From: Maricaulis alexandrii
GTDB lineage: Bacteria > Pseudomonadota > Alphaproteobacteria > Caulobacterales > Maricaulaceae
Direction: 5' to 3'
Assembly (NCBI RefSeq): GCF_005871165.1
Contig: NZ_SWKP01000006.1
Span: 448,001 to 512,000 of the forward strand
Length of the DNA: 64,000 nucleotides
The position numbers and the translations under genes are program-made. The notes below the pieces were generated by a model. That model ran no database searches. It saw only the letters and a program-made list of their open reading frames with translations, and was not told the DNA's origin. How positions within the stretch are numbered: position 1 is the stretch's first letter; the number at the start of each line of letters is the position of its first letter. This document shows, one piece after another, positions 56,969 through 64,000 of the stretch.

Positions 56969-58066
56969 TTAGCCGCGATAGAAATTTGCCGGAACGAACG
57001 GCAGTTTGGTGATGGTGGCCGGCCGGGCCTTGCCCCGGACCAGAACGTCGACCTCGGTGCCCGGTTCCAGGAAGCCGCGGTCGATATAGCCCATGGCGAC
57101 CGGGCCGTTCACGGTCGGGCCGAAGCCGCCGGAGGTCACGGTGCCGATGATGTTTCCGTCCTTGTCCGCGATCTCGGCACCTTCACGGGCCGGGGCGCCG
57201 GTCAGTTTCAGGCCGACCCGCTTCTGGCAGGTCTTGTCCTCGATCTGCTGCGCGATCACGGCGGCGCCCGGGAAGTCGCCCCGGTCACGGCGCGTCCGCG
57301 CCAGCGCCCAGATCAGCGAGGCTTCGACCGGCGTGCGGTTCTCATCCATGTCATGGCCATAGAGGCAAAGACCGGCTTCGAGACGCAGGCTGTCGCGCGC
57401 GCCCAGGCCGATGGCCTCCACCTCGTCCTGCGCCAGCAGGAGACGGGCGATCTGGTCGGCCTTGTCAGCCGGAATGGAAATCTCGAACCCGTCCTCGCCG
57501 GTATAGCCGGAGCGGGACATGTAAACCTCGACACCGTCCAGTTCGAACGTGCCGCATTGCATGAAGATCATCTCGCAGGCGGACGGGCAGAGGCGCGCCA
57601 TCACATCCTTGGCCGCCGGCCCCTGCAGCGCCAGCAGCGCGCGGTCGTCCAGACGGACCAGCTTGCCCTTGCCGGCGGTGGCGGCTTCGATATGGGCGAA
57701 ATCATTGTCCTTGGTGGCCGCATTCACGACCAGGAAAAGGTGCTCACCCCAAGGGCGCGACACCATGAGGTCGTCGCGGATACCGCCCTTTTCGTTGAGC
57801 AGGAGCGTATATTTCTGTTCGCCGGAATTGAGGGCGGAAAGATCCGCCGTGATCAGGGCTTCCAGGGCGGCTTCATCGCCTTCATAGCGGGCCTGGCCCA
57901 TATGCGAGACATCGAACAGACCGGCCTTTTCACGGGTCTGCTTGTGCTCACCCATGATCCCCAGCGGGTATTGCACCGGCATGTCATAGCCGGCGAAGGG
58001 CACCATTTTGCCGCCCAGTTCGACATGAAGGGCGTGGAGCGGAGTTTTGAGAAGCGTGTCGGTCAT
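56969..58066 (-). CDS. gcvT: Aminomethyltransferase (glycine cleavage T protein)
   Basis: The 365-residue protein transfers the one-carbon unit from the H protein to tetrahydrofolate. It has the N-terminal KTPLHALHVELGGKMVPFAGYDMP motif, SHMGQARYEG, SRSGYTGEDGFE and the LRLEAGLCLYGHDMDE motif with the catalytic aspartate region. It is the first gene of gcvT-H-PA-PB, about 60 bases after the riboswitch that controls the operon. Confidence 0.96.
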   Translation of the reverse strand: MTDTLLKTPLHALHVELGGKMVPFAGYDMPVQYPLGIMGEHKQTREKAGLFDVSHMGQARYEGDEAALEALITADLSALNSGEQKYTLLLNEKGGIRDDLMVSRPWGEHLFLVVNAATKDNDFAHIEAATAGKGKLVRLDDRALLALQGPAAKDVMARLCPSACEMIFMQCGTFELDGVEVYMSRSGYTGEDGFEISIPADKADQIARLLLAQDEVEAIGLGARDSLRLEAGLCLYGHDMDENRTPVEASLIWALARTRRDRGDFPGAAVIAQQIEDKTCQKRVGLKLTGAPAREGAEIADKDGNIIGTVTSGGFGPTVNGPVAMGYIDRGFLEPGTEVDVLVRGKARPATITKLPFVPANFYRG

Positions 58067-58124
58067 TCATCGGGTCCTAGCGTTGGGGGCGGTCCCGCAA
58101 ACCCGATCGGGTGTGCAAGCCTGG

Positions 58125-58330
58125 CCCCCGCTGTCCCGATAACCTGAGAGATTCCGCGACTATCCCGTATGCCGTCCGATCCACGGCAGGATGCGCTTGC
58201 TCCGTCGGTGGGACGGGCAAAACCCGTCCACTTTCCAGCGTTTATCTCTCCCGCGGTCCTTTGGCCTGAGCGTTTCCGGGGCGGTTGCGCCTTCGGCGCC
58301 GGCGTTATTTGCCGGTCTCTCCCGCGGGGA
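58125..58330 (-). promoter_or_regulatory. Tandem glycine riboswitch upstream of gcvT
   Basis: On the minus strand there are two successive aptamers. The first has CGGGAGAGACC, GCGCCGAAGGCGCAACCGCC, GAAACGCTCAGGC and AAAGGACC. The second has CGGGAGAGATAAACGCTGG, CACCGACGGAGCAAGCG and AATCTCTCAGGTTATCGGGA. GGGAGAGA, the CGCCGAAGGNGCAA core and CTCTCAGG are the conserved glycine aptamer elements. Two aptamers in tandem ahead of gcvT is the classical activating arrangement, turning on glycine breakdown when glycine is high. The element ends about 60 bases before the gcvT ATG. Confidence 0.93.
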
Positions 58331-58378
58331 GTTTGGTCCTGCAGCCACGGAAATGAGCCCGTTTCGCAATTGCAGCGG

Positions 58379-58406
58379 ACTCTATGATTCCGGCCCCAAG
58401 AGTCAA
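58379..58406 (-). promoter_or_regulatory. Candidate gcv promoter with three GANTC sites
   Basis: On the minus strand TTGACT (58406-58401), a 16-base gap and TAGAGT (58384-58379) lie about 50 bases before the riboswitch. GANTC methylation sites fall at 58378, 58386 and 58400. The promoter assignment is by consensus only. Confidence 0.4.
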
Positions 58407-58419
58407 TCTCGCAGGGCGG

Positions 58420-58812
58420 TTAATTTGCCGACGGCGACAGAGCGAAACAATGACCCAGAGCGCCCTGGAGCAGGCTCGCGAACTGCCCCTGAACCTCCGG
58501 CGCCATGGCTCCTGCCTCGGCGGCAGCGGTATCCCGTGCCCCTTCCCAATCCTCGATCATGGACTGATCCTGGAGCGAGCCTTGGGAACCCAGTGCAAAG
58601 ACGCGATAGACCGGTTCACTGGACGTTTCCTGAAGATGGCCATCCAGGCAGGAACAGAATTCAACATAGTCGGCCGGTACTCCGCCGCCATTATAGCCAA
58701 CCTGCTGGATCTGGCAGGCGTGCTGCATCCATTCCGAATACTGATCCGGATTTCCGGGAAAATCCGTGGCGGTTGCTGTCAGGGCAAGTCCGGCAATCAG
58801 GCTGGCAATCAT
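58420..58812 (-). CDS. Small exported hypothetical protein
   Basis: A 130-residue protein with a short signal peptide (MIASLIAGLALTATATDF) and four cysteines in the mature part (HACQIQQ, EFCSCLDG, GHCFAL), which could form two disulfides in the periplasm. No family is recognised. GGAGGG lies 6 bases before the ATG at 58812, which favours it over the ATG at 58818. It is transcribed toward the gcv promoter region. Confidence 0.75.
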   Translation of the reverse strand: MIASLIAGLALTATATDFPGNPDQYSEWMQHACQIQQVGYNGGGVPADYVEFCSCLDGHLQETSSEPVYRVFALGSQGSLQDQSMIEDWEGARDTAAAEAGAMAPEVQGQFASLLQGALGHCFALSPSAN

Positions 58813-58888
58813 GATCATCCCTCCCGTTCAAGAAGGGAGCATAGCCCGGTTTCGCCAAATCCGCTTCCCCTGAACCGGGGAGGTCACC

Positions 58889-60655
58889 CTACATCCGCTC
58901 CGGCGCTTCCATCCCGAGCAGGTGGAGGCAAAGCTCCAGCTGTTTCAGCGTGGCCTGGGCCAGGGCCAGACGCGAGGCTTTCACCACATCATCCTCAGCC
59001 GACAGGATCGGGCAGGCCGAATAGAATTTCGAGAAGGCCTGAGCCAGCGTGAAGGCGTGGTCGCAGATGGTGTTCGGCGCCCGGTTTTCGCAGGCCTGGT
59101 CCAGCGCGGCACCGAAGGCGTCCAGCGACAGGACCAGATCGCGCTCCTCGGCGGCATCGGCCTGGATCGAACCCGGCTTCACACCGGCCTCCTCGGCCCG
59201 GCGCATCAGGGATTTCACCCGGACGGCGGCGTAGAGGAGGTAAGGACCGGTCTTGCCTTCGAAACTGGTGAAACGGTCCAGATCGAAGACGTAATTCGTG
59301 GTCCGGTAATTCTGCAGATCGGCGAATTTGATCGCGGCGAGCCCCACCATGCGGGCGACCCGGTCATGTTCCTCGGCGCCGACATCGGCCGCCAGACCGG
59401 CCTCTTTCAGGCGTTCGTCGGCCCGCTGGATGGCGCTGGAGATCAGGTCAGCGAGACGGAAAGTGCCGCCATCACGCGTGCGCAGGCGCTTGCCATCCTT
59501 GCCGTTCACCGTCCCGAATTTCACATGCTCCAGCGCGCCCTCGGCAGCCAGGCCGGCCTTCTCGGCGGCGCGGAAGACCTGTTCGAAATGGTCCGACTGG
59601 GCCAGGTCGACGACATAGAGCGTCAGGTCCGGGCCGATGGTCTGCTTGCGGTCCAGAATGGTGGCCAGGTCGGTCGTGCCATAGAGCGCCGCCCCGGTCT
59701 TGGAGACCAGGATGAGCGGTGCCAGCTCCTTCTTGTCACCCTCGCGGGCGACACGCACGACCCAGGCGCCATCGCTTTCCTCGGCGACACCGCGCGCCTT
59801 GAAGTCCTCGACCAGGCCGGGGATGAGCGGATCGGCATCGCTTTCGCCCTTCCACAGGTCGAAATGCACGCCCAGCGCCCCGAAATCCTTTTTCAGGGCG
59901 GCCACGGACACGTCGATGAAATGCTTGAGCAAGGCACGATAGCCCGGGCGTCCGGCCTGAAGCTCGGCCGTCGCGGCGCGGGACCGTTCCAGACGGGCTT
60001 CATCCGACTTGGCCTTGGCCGAAGCCTGCGGGTAAAGCCGCGCGAGGTCTTCGATATCGACCGGCGGCTCGGACGGATAGCCGTCCGTGATGGCGGCGTC
60101 GAAATAGGGAAGATCCGGCTGCTCGTCTTCCAGCTCGGTGATGAGATGGCCCATTTGCAGGCCCCAATCGCCGAGATGGATATCGGAGACGACCTCATCG
60201 CCCCGGAAGCGGAAAAGCCGCTGCAGGCTGTCACCCAGAACGGAGGAGCGCAGATGGCCGACATGCATCGGCTTGGCCACGTTCGGCCCACCGAAATCGA
60301 TCATCACCTTGCGCGGCGTCTCCACCACGTCCGCACCGGCCCGCTCATCGGCTGCGATCTCGGCGGCGCGTTCGGAATAGAGGTGCTCGGCCGGGCGCAG
60401 ATTGATGAAGCCCGGGCCGGCGATCTCGGCCGCGCCGATTTGCGGCAGGCCGTGCAGGAACTCGACCAGCTTGCCGGCCAGCTCCCGCGGATTGGTCTTC
60501 GCCTGCTTGGCCGCCGGCATGGCGCCATTGCACTGGAAGGGAAAGACTTCCGGGTTCTGCTTGGACGGGGTGACACGGCCCAGCTCGCGCGGAAGCTCGA
60601 GGGAAGCAAACGCGTCGCCCAGCGCGGCGCTGAGCTGATCGGCAATTGAAGGCAT
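58889..60655 (-). CDS. argS: Arginyl-tRNA synthetase
   Basis: The 588-residue class I synthetase charges tRNA(Arg). It starts with the ArgS N-domain (MPSIADQLSAALGDAFASLE), has the HIGH motif as HVGHLRSS and KPMHVGHLR, GDWGLQMGHLI, and the DALR anticodon-binding region near the end (RVKSLMRR...FSKFYSACPIL). The KMSKS site is degenerate, as often in ArgS. ATG 60655 is preferred to the longer frame from 60712. The upstream lipoprotein gene ends 4 bases before it. Confidence 0.95.
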   Translation of the reverse strand: MPSIADQLSAALGDAFASLELPRELGRVTPSKQNPEVFPFQCNGAMPAAKQAKTNPRELAGKLVEFLHGLPQIGAAEIAGPGFINLRPAEHLYSERAAEIAADERAGADVVETPRKVMIDFGGPNVAKPMHVGHLRSSVLGDSLQRLFRFRGDEVVSDIHLGDWGLQMGHLITELEDEQPDLPYFDAAITDGYPSEPPVDIEDLARLYPQASAKAKSDEARLERSRAATAELQAGRPGYRALLKHFIDVSVAALKKDFGALGVHFDLWKGESDADPLIPGLVEDFKARGVAEESDGAWVVRVAREGDKKELAPLILVSKTGAALYGTTDLATILDRKQTIGPDLTLYVVDLAQSDHFEQVFRAAEKAGLAAEGALEHVKFGTVNGKDGKRLRTRDGGTFRLADLISSAIQRADERLKEAGLAADVGAEEHDRVARMVGLAAIKFADLQNYRTTNYVFDLDRFTSFEGKTGPYLLYAAVRVKSLMRRAEEAGVKPGSIQADAAEERDLVLSLDAFGAALDQACENRAPNTICDHAFTLAQAFSKFYSACPILSAEDDVVKASRLALAQATLKQLELCLHLLGMEAPERM

Positions 60656-60659
60656 GTGT

Positions 60660-61235
60660 CTAGTCCTGGCCGGCCGCCACGCGGAAGCGCTGTCCGGAAC
60701 GGTTGAAGGCAATCTGTTCAGGCGTCAGCTCGAAGCCGACAATGATCTCGAAGTTCAGGCCCGACGTGGTTTCGTCAGCCCGCGGAATGGAGATCGCATC
60801 AATGGTCTCGGTCAGATAGACGCGATCCTCGCCCTCGTCGAAACGCACCGTGATCGGGAAGACTTCCTTGTGGATCACGGCCGAGTCGCGGCGGGTGACC
60901 GCCACGAAATACTCATAGGTCCGCGACTGGCCATTGGCGGCCGGTCCGCGGCCGAAACCCATGTCGAGTTCCAAATTCGCCAGGATCGGGCGTTCGCCAT
61001 AATAGCTGCACAGGGAGCGCACGGCGAGAATCTCGCCGGTGAAGCCGACATTCTCGTACGCCACTTCGCCATCAATCTCGACCAGGCGGTGCGCGTCGTA
61101 CAGCGACAGGGCTGACGGGCACGGTCCCGCATTCGGTTCCGGCGACTCCAGAACACTGGACACCGACTGGCAACCGGAAAGCAGACCCGCAGCGAAGGCG
61201 AGAGCGGCGAAAGAACGCACGGAACTGGAAAACAT
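60660..61235 (-). CDS. Predicted lipoprotein
   Basis: The 191-residue protein has a lipoprotein signal ([20 protein letters not shown], lipobox LSGC). The mature part is beta-rich with two cysteines (AGPCPSA, SLCSYYG), and it contains [20 protein letters not shown] and [20 protein letters not shown]. It resembles a group of conserved alphaproteobacterial lipoproteins of unknown function that I cannot name with certainty. It is divergent from ispH and lies just before argS. Confidence 0.75.
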   Translation of the reverse strand: MFSSSVRSFAALAFAAGLLSGCQSVSSVLESPEPNAGPCPSALSLYDAHRLVEIDGEVAYENVGFTGEILAVRSLCSYYGERPILANLELDMGFGRGPAANGQSRTYEYFVAVTRRDSAVIHKEVFPITVRFDEGEDRVYLTETIDAISIPRADETTSGLNFEIIVGFELTPEQIAFNRSGQRFRVAAGQD

Positions 61236-61357
61236 TGTGCACTACCTGTCCTGGGAACGGACCCCGCCACTGGATAGCGGCCGGGCACTTTGTTAGGACG
61301 GTCATACGATGCGTGTGCGGCTTCCGCAACGTCATCGCTGAAGGAGATTCCGCGAGC

Positions 61358-62305
61358 ATGTCTTCGACCCGCCCCCAACTGACAATCCGGCTCGCCGCGC
61401 CACGCGGCTTCTGCGCCGGTGTGGACCGCGCCATCCAGATCGTGGAGCGGGCCCTGGAGCGTTTCGGTGCGCCGGTCTATGTGCGCCATGAAATCGTGCA
61501 CAACCGCCATGTCGTGGAACGCCTGGAAGCGATGGGGGCGGTCTTCGTGGAAGAACTGGACCAGTGCCCGGATGACCGGCCGGTCGTGTTTTCCGCCCAT
61601 GGCGTGCCCAAACAGGTGCCCGCCGAAGCCGAACGCCGCAACATGATCTATGTCGATGCCACCTGTCCGCTGGTGTCCAAGGTCCATGTCGAGGCCCAGC
61701 GCCACGAAGACAATGGCGATGAAATCCTTCTGATCGGCCATGCCGGCCACCCGGAAGTGATCGGCACGATGGGGCAATTGCCCGACGGCACGATGACGCT
61801 GATCGAGACGATCGATGACGCGGAAACCTTCCAGCCCAAGGATCCCGACCGCCTCGCCTTCGTGACACAGACCACCCTGTCCGTGGACGACACGTCGGCC
61901 ATTGTCGATGTCCTGCAGGCGCGCTTTCCCAATATGAAAGCCCCTCACAAGGAAGACATTTGTTACGCGACCACCAATCGCCAGGCCGCCGTGAAGGCAC
62001 TGGCTCCACATTGCGACATCGTCTTCGTGATCGGGGCGCCCAATTCATCCAACTCGGTCCGGCTGGTGGAGGTCGCCCTGCGCGCCGGCGCGCCGCGGGC
62101 CCAGCTGGTGTCCTGCGCGGCGGATGTCGACTGGGACTCGCTCGGCGATGTCAGCTCTGTCGGCGTCACGGCCGGTGCTTCAGCCCCGGAAGATCTCGTC
62201 CAGGGCGTGATCGAGGCCTTCGAGGCGCGGTTCGACGTCACGCAGGAAGATGTCCGGGTGACCGAGGAAGACATCGTGTTTAAGCTTCCCCGCGCCGTCG
62301 CCTGA
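61358..62305 (+). CDS. ispH: 4-hydroxy-3-methylbut-2-enyl diphosphate reductase
   Basis: The 315-residue 4Fe-4S enzyme is the last step of the MEP pathway, giving IPP and DMAPP. The three cluster cysteines are visible in [12 protein letters not shown] (C19), [13 protein letters not shown] and [29 protein letters not shown] and ITAGAS-like [12 protein letters not shown] are also conserved. The ATG at 61358 has AAGGAG 11 bases upstream. Together with ispE at 25115 it shows that this organism uses the MEP route. Confidence 0.96.
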   Translation: MSSTRPQLTIRLAAPRGFCAGVDRAIQIVERALERFGAPVYVRHEIVHNRHVVERLEAMGAVFVEELDQCPDDRPVVFSAHGVPKQVPAEAERRNMIYVDATCPLVSKVHVEAQRHEDNGDEILLIGHAGHPEVIGTMGQLPDGTMTLIETIDDAETFQPKDPDRLAFVTQTTLSVDDTSAIVDVLQARFPNMKAPHKEDICYATTNRQAAVKALAPHCDIVFVIGAPNSSNSVRLVEVALRAGAPRAQLVSCAADVDWDSLGDVSSVGVTAGASAPEDLVQGVIEAFEARFDVTQEDVRVTEEDIVFKLPRAVA

Positions 62306-62344
62306 GACCGGACTGTTCCGGGTCGGACGGCCGAGTGAGGCAGG

Positions 62345-62776
62345 ATGGCCAAAGCGCAAAACAAGACCCAGCCGACGACGGTGTCTCCGGACGATTACAT
62401 CGCCGGGATCGATCATCCCGTACGCCGTGAGGATGCCGCGGTCCTGCTGGACCTGATGCGCCGCATCACCGGCTGGGACGCGCGCATGTGGGGGCCGTCC
62501 ATCGTCGGTTTCGGCCAGTATCACTACACCTATGAGAGTGGTCGCGAAGGCGATTTCATGCGCACCGGGTTTTCCGCGCGCAAGGCCAATCTCGTGGTCT
62601 ACATCCTGCCCGGCTACACGGATTTCAGCGAGATACTGACCCGCCTGGGCAAGCACAAGCTGGGCAAATCCTGTCTCTACATCAACAAGCTGACCGATGT
62701 GGACTTGGCCGTGCTGGAAGAACTGATCCGAGCCGGACTGGCCGACATGGCCGAAAAATATCCCGAAGGTGCCTGA
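62345..62776 (+). CDS. DUF1801 family protein
   Basis: A 143-residue protein of the DUF1801 / YdhG-like type. Conserved sections are DDYIAGIDHPVRREDAAVLL, WGPSIVGFGQYHYTYESGRE, and GFSARKANLVVYILPGYTDF. The function is unknown; the fold is related to iron-sulfur frataxin-like or YdhG proteins. The stop overlaps the start of the next gene by one base (TGATG), so it belongs to an operon with the NTF2-like gene and rnhA. Confidence 0.87.
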   Translation: MAKAQNKTQPTTVSPDDYIAGIDHPVRREDAAVLLDLMRRITGWDARMWGPSIVGFGQYHYTYESGREGDFMRTGFSARKANLVVYILPGYTDFSEILTRLGKHKLGKSCLYINKLTDVDLAVLEELIRAGLADMAEKYPEGA

Positions 62777-63147
62777 TGTCCCCCTCCCCCAAATCCGTGG
62801 TCGATACCTGGGTGAAGGCCTTCAATGCCGCCGATGTGGACGCGCTCGCCGCGCTCTATCACCCCGATGCCGTCAATCATCAAACGGCCTACGCGCCGCT
62901 GGAAGGCCGCGACAATATCCGCCGCCTGTTCGAGACGGAGTTCGCCCGTGCGACCATGGTCTGCAATGTCGAGAACCTGTTCGAGGACGGGGATTGGGCG
63001 ATCCTGGAATGGACCGATCCGAACGGACTGCGCGGATGTGGGTTCTTTCATGTCGTCGACGGACTGATCCGGCTACAACGCGGCTACTTTGACCGGCTGA
63101 CCTTCTACAAGGCCCAGAACATCCCCTTGGACGACATTATCGCGTGA
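62776..63147 (+). CDS. NTF2-like / SnoaL-type protein
   Basis: The 123-residue protein has the SnoaL/NTF2 cone fold pattern: [29 protein letters not shown] at the start, [13 protein letters not shown], and the C-terminal strands [14 protein letters not shown] and [20 protein letters not shown]. Such proteins are small isomerase- or hydrolase-like or binding modules; the ligand is unknown. It shares a coupled operon with DUF1801 and rnhA, with a 4-base overlap to rnhA. Confidence 0.85.
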   Translation: MSPSPKSVVDTWVKAFNAADVDALAALYHPDAVNHQTAYAPLEGRDNIRRLFETEFARATMVCNVENLFEDGDWAILEWTDPNGLRGCGFFHVVDGLIRLQRGYFDRLTFYKAQNIPLDDIIA

Positions 63148-63581
63148 CCCAGATCATCATTCATACCGACGGCGCCTGTTCGGGAAATCCCGGACCGGGC
63201 GGATGGGGCGCCATTCTGGAGTGGAATGGCCACCGCAAGGAACTCAAGGGCGGCGAGCCGGAAACCACCAATAACCGCATGGAAATGATGGCCGCGATCA
63301 AGGCGCTCGAAGCGCTGAAACGGTCGGACAAGGACATCATCCTGATCACCGACAGCGTCTATCTGCGCGACGGCATCACCAAGTGGATTCATGGCTGGAA
63401 GAAGCGCGGCTGGAAAACCGCCGACAAGAAGCCGGTCAAGAATGTCGATCTCTGGCAGCATCTGGACGAACTGGTCCGCCAGCACTCGATCGAGTGGCGC
63501 TGGGTGAAGGGCCATGCCGGCGACCCCGGCAATGAGCGGGCCGATGAACTGGCCCGCGAAGGGCTTGCCGAAGCGCGCTAG
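63144..63581 (+). CDS. rnhA: Ribonuclease HI
   Basis: The 145-residue RNase H removes the RNA part of RNA-DNA hybrids. Catalytic acidic residues appear in [17 protein letters not shown] (D), [11 protein letters not shown] (E), [10 protein letters not shown] (D) and [11 protein letters not shown] (D). GTG 63144 overlaps the stop of the NTF2-like gene as GTGA. With rnhB at 36076 the window carries both main RNases H. The stop overlaps the receiver gene on the other strand by 4 bases. Confidence 0.96.
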   Translation: MTQIIIHTDGACSGNPGPGGWGAILEWNGHRKELKGGEPETTNNRMEMMAAIKALEALKRSDKDIILITDSVYLRDGITKWIHGWKKRGWKTADKKPVKNVDLWQHLDELVRQHSIEWRWVKGHAGDPGNERADELAREGLAEAR

Positions 63582-64000
63582 GCGCGTTTGCGCTCGTCCA
63601 GGGCCGAGTCCAGCGCCGACTGCACCGCTGCCAGATCGAGCGGCTTGGCCAGATAGCCTGTGGCCCCCATTTCCAGATAGCGTTCCCGCGCACCCGCCGT
63701 GGCATCCGCCGTCACGGCATAGATCGGCAGGTCCGCATAGGGTTTCCGGCTGTCGCGGATGACGGCGATGGCGTCTTCACCGGACATGACCGGCATCTGG
63801 ATGTCCATGAAGACCGCATCGAAATGGGCCGCCTCCAGGGTGTCCAGGGCCTCCTGCCCGTTGGAGGCCATTTCAACCTCATAGCCGGCCTTGCTGACCA
63901 GCGCTGCGGCGACCATGCGATTGGTCTCGACATCGTCCACCACCAGGACACGGCCGCCCCGCGATGGTGCCGGCAGGCTGGCCGGGACGGTCTCACCCTC
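63578..64000 (-). CDS. Receiver domain, C-terminal part, cut by window end
   Basis: The minus-strand frame is open to the right edge, so the N-terminus is outside. A complete receiver is seen: [20 protein letters not shown], phosphoacceptor aspartate in [22 protein letters not shown] and YLAKPLDLA at the end. Immediately upstream is a linker of proline, serine and glycine ([12 protein letters not shown]). The [12 protein letters not shown] style and the linker are typical of the final receiver of a hybrid histidine kinase, so the full gene is probably a larger kinase. Confidence 0.8.
   Translation of the reverse strand, partial: EGETVPASLPAPSRGGRVLVVDDVETNRMVAAALVSKAGYEVEMASNGQEALDTLEAAHFDAVFMDIQMPVMSGEDAIAVIRDSRKPYADLPIYAVTADATAGARERYLEMGATGYLAKPLDLAAVQSALDSALDERKRA

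Overview
The window reads as GC-rich chromosomal DNA of a dimorphic, cell-cycle-regulated alphaproteobacterium. The best guess is a marine member of the Maricaulales/Hyphomonadaceae. The support is a CcrM-type GANTC methyltransferase with a CtrA-like box upstream, many stand-alone receiver proteins, the split F0 ATP synthase operon with b and b' subunits, the mutY / DUF721 / thioredoxin-fold pair / smc order, and a marine-type sortase with its target protein. The species assignment is inference.

Layout. 0-5.6 kb: a LysR regulator, a strongly structured candidate small RNA with C-rich loops, a Dps ferritin, an aspartate aminotransferase and a histidine kinase / receiver pair. 5.9-9.6 kb: the VIT/VWA sortase target, its sortase and a TonB-like anchored protein. 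9.8-12.5 kb: threonine aldolase, then a gene-poor repeat graveyard with decayed REP-associated transposase (RAYT) ends, a nuclease-like fragment, REP hairpins and copy 1 (E1) of a ~330 bp dispersed repeat. 12.5-18 kb: receivers, lipocalin, DUF3775 and uvrB. 18.1-20.1 kb: an AT-rich island with a tightly overlapping three-gene operon (GHKL ATPase with a STAS-like part, a DUF4325 STAS-like protein, a small membrane protein). 20.3-21.5 kb: a small membrane protein and repeat copy 2 (E2).

21.5-33.6 kb: a methyltransferase, polyprenyl diphosphate synthase, a TPR lipoprotein / ispE / WecA-like operon, ETF-ubiquinone oxidoreductase, uracil-DNA glycosylase, a PAS protein with a soluble chemoreceptor, and a radical SAM protein. 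33.6-43.6 kb: an MHYT-GGDEF-EAL protein divergent from rnhB, ccrM with two inverted perfect DnaA boxes and a CtrA-like box upstream, a hybrid kinase, mutY, a DUF721 (DciA-like) gene and two thioredoxin-fold proteins. 43.7-52.6 kb: smc, the F0 operon atpI-B-E-F'-F, a second Dps, glutamate dehydrogenase and a 49-residue membrane peptide. 52.6-53.6 kb: repeat copy 3 (E3). 53.6-58.4 kb: the glycine cleavage operon gcvT-H-PA-PB under a tandem glycine riboswitch. 58.4-64 kb: argS, ispH, DUF1801, an NTF2-like protein, rnhA and a receiver cut by the window end.

The points most worth a second look are the three-gene AT-rich island, the candidate anti-Shine-Dalgarno small RNA at about 1.1 kb, and the three-copy dispersed element whose terminal hairpin keeps its pairing while its bases change. 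Functions are read from motifs and family memory only; no searches were run.
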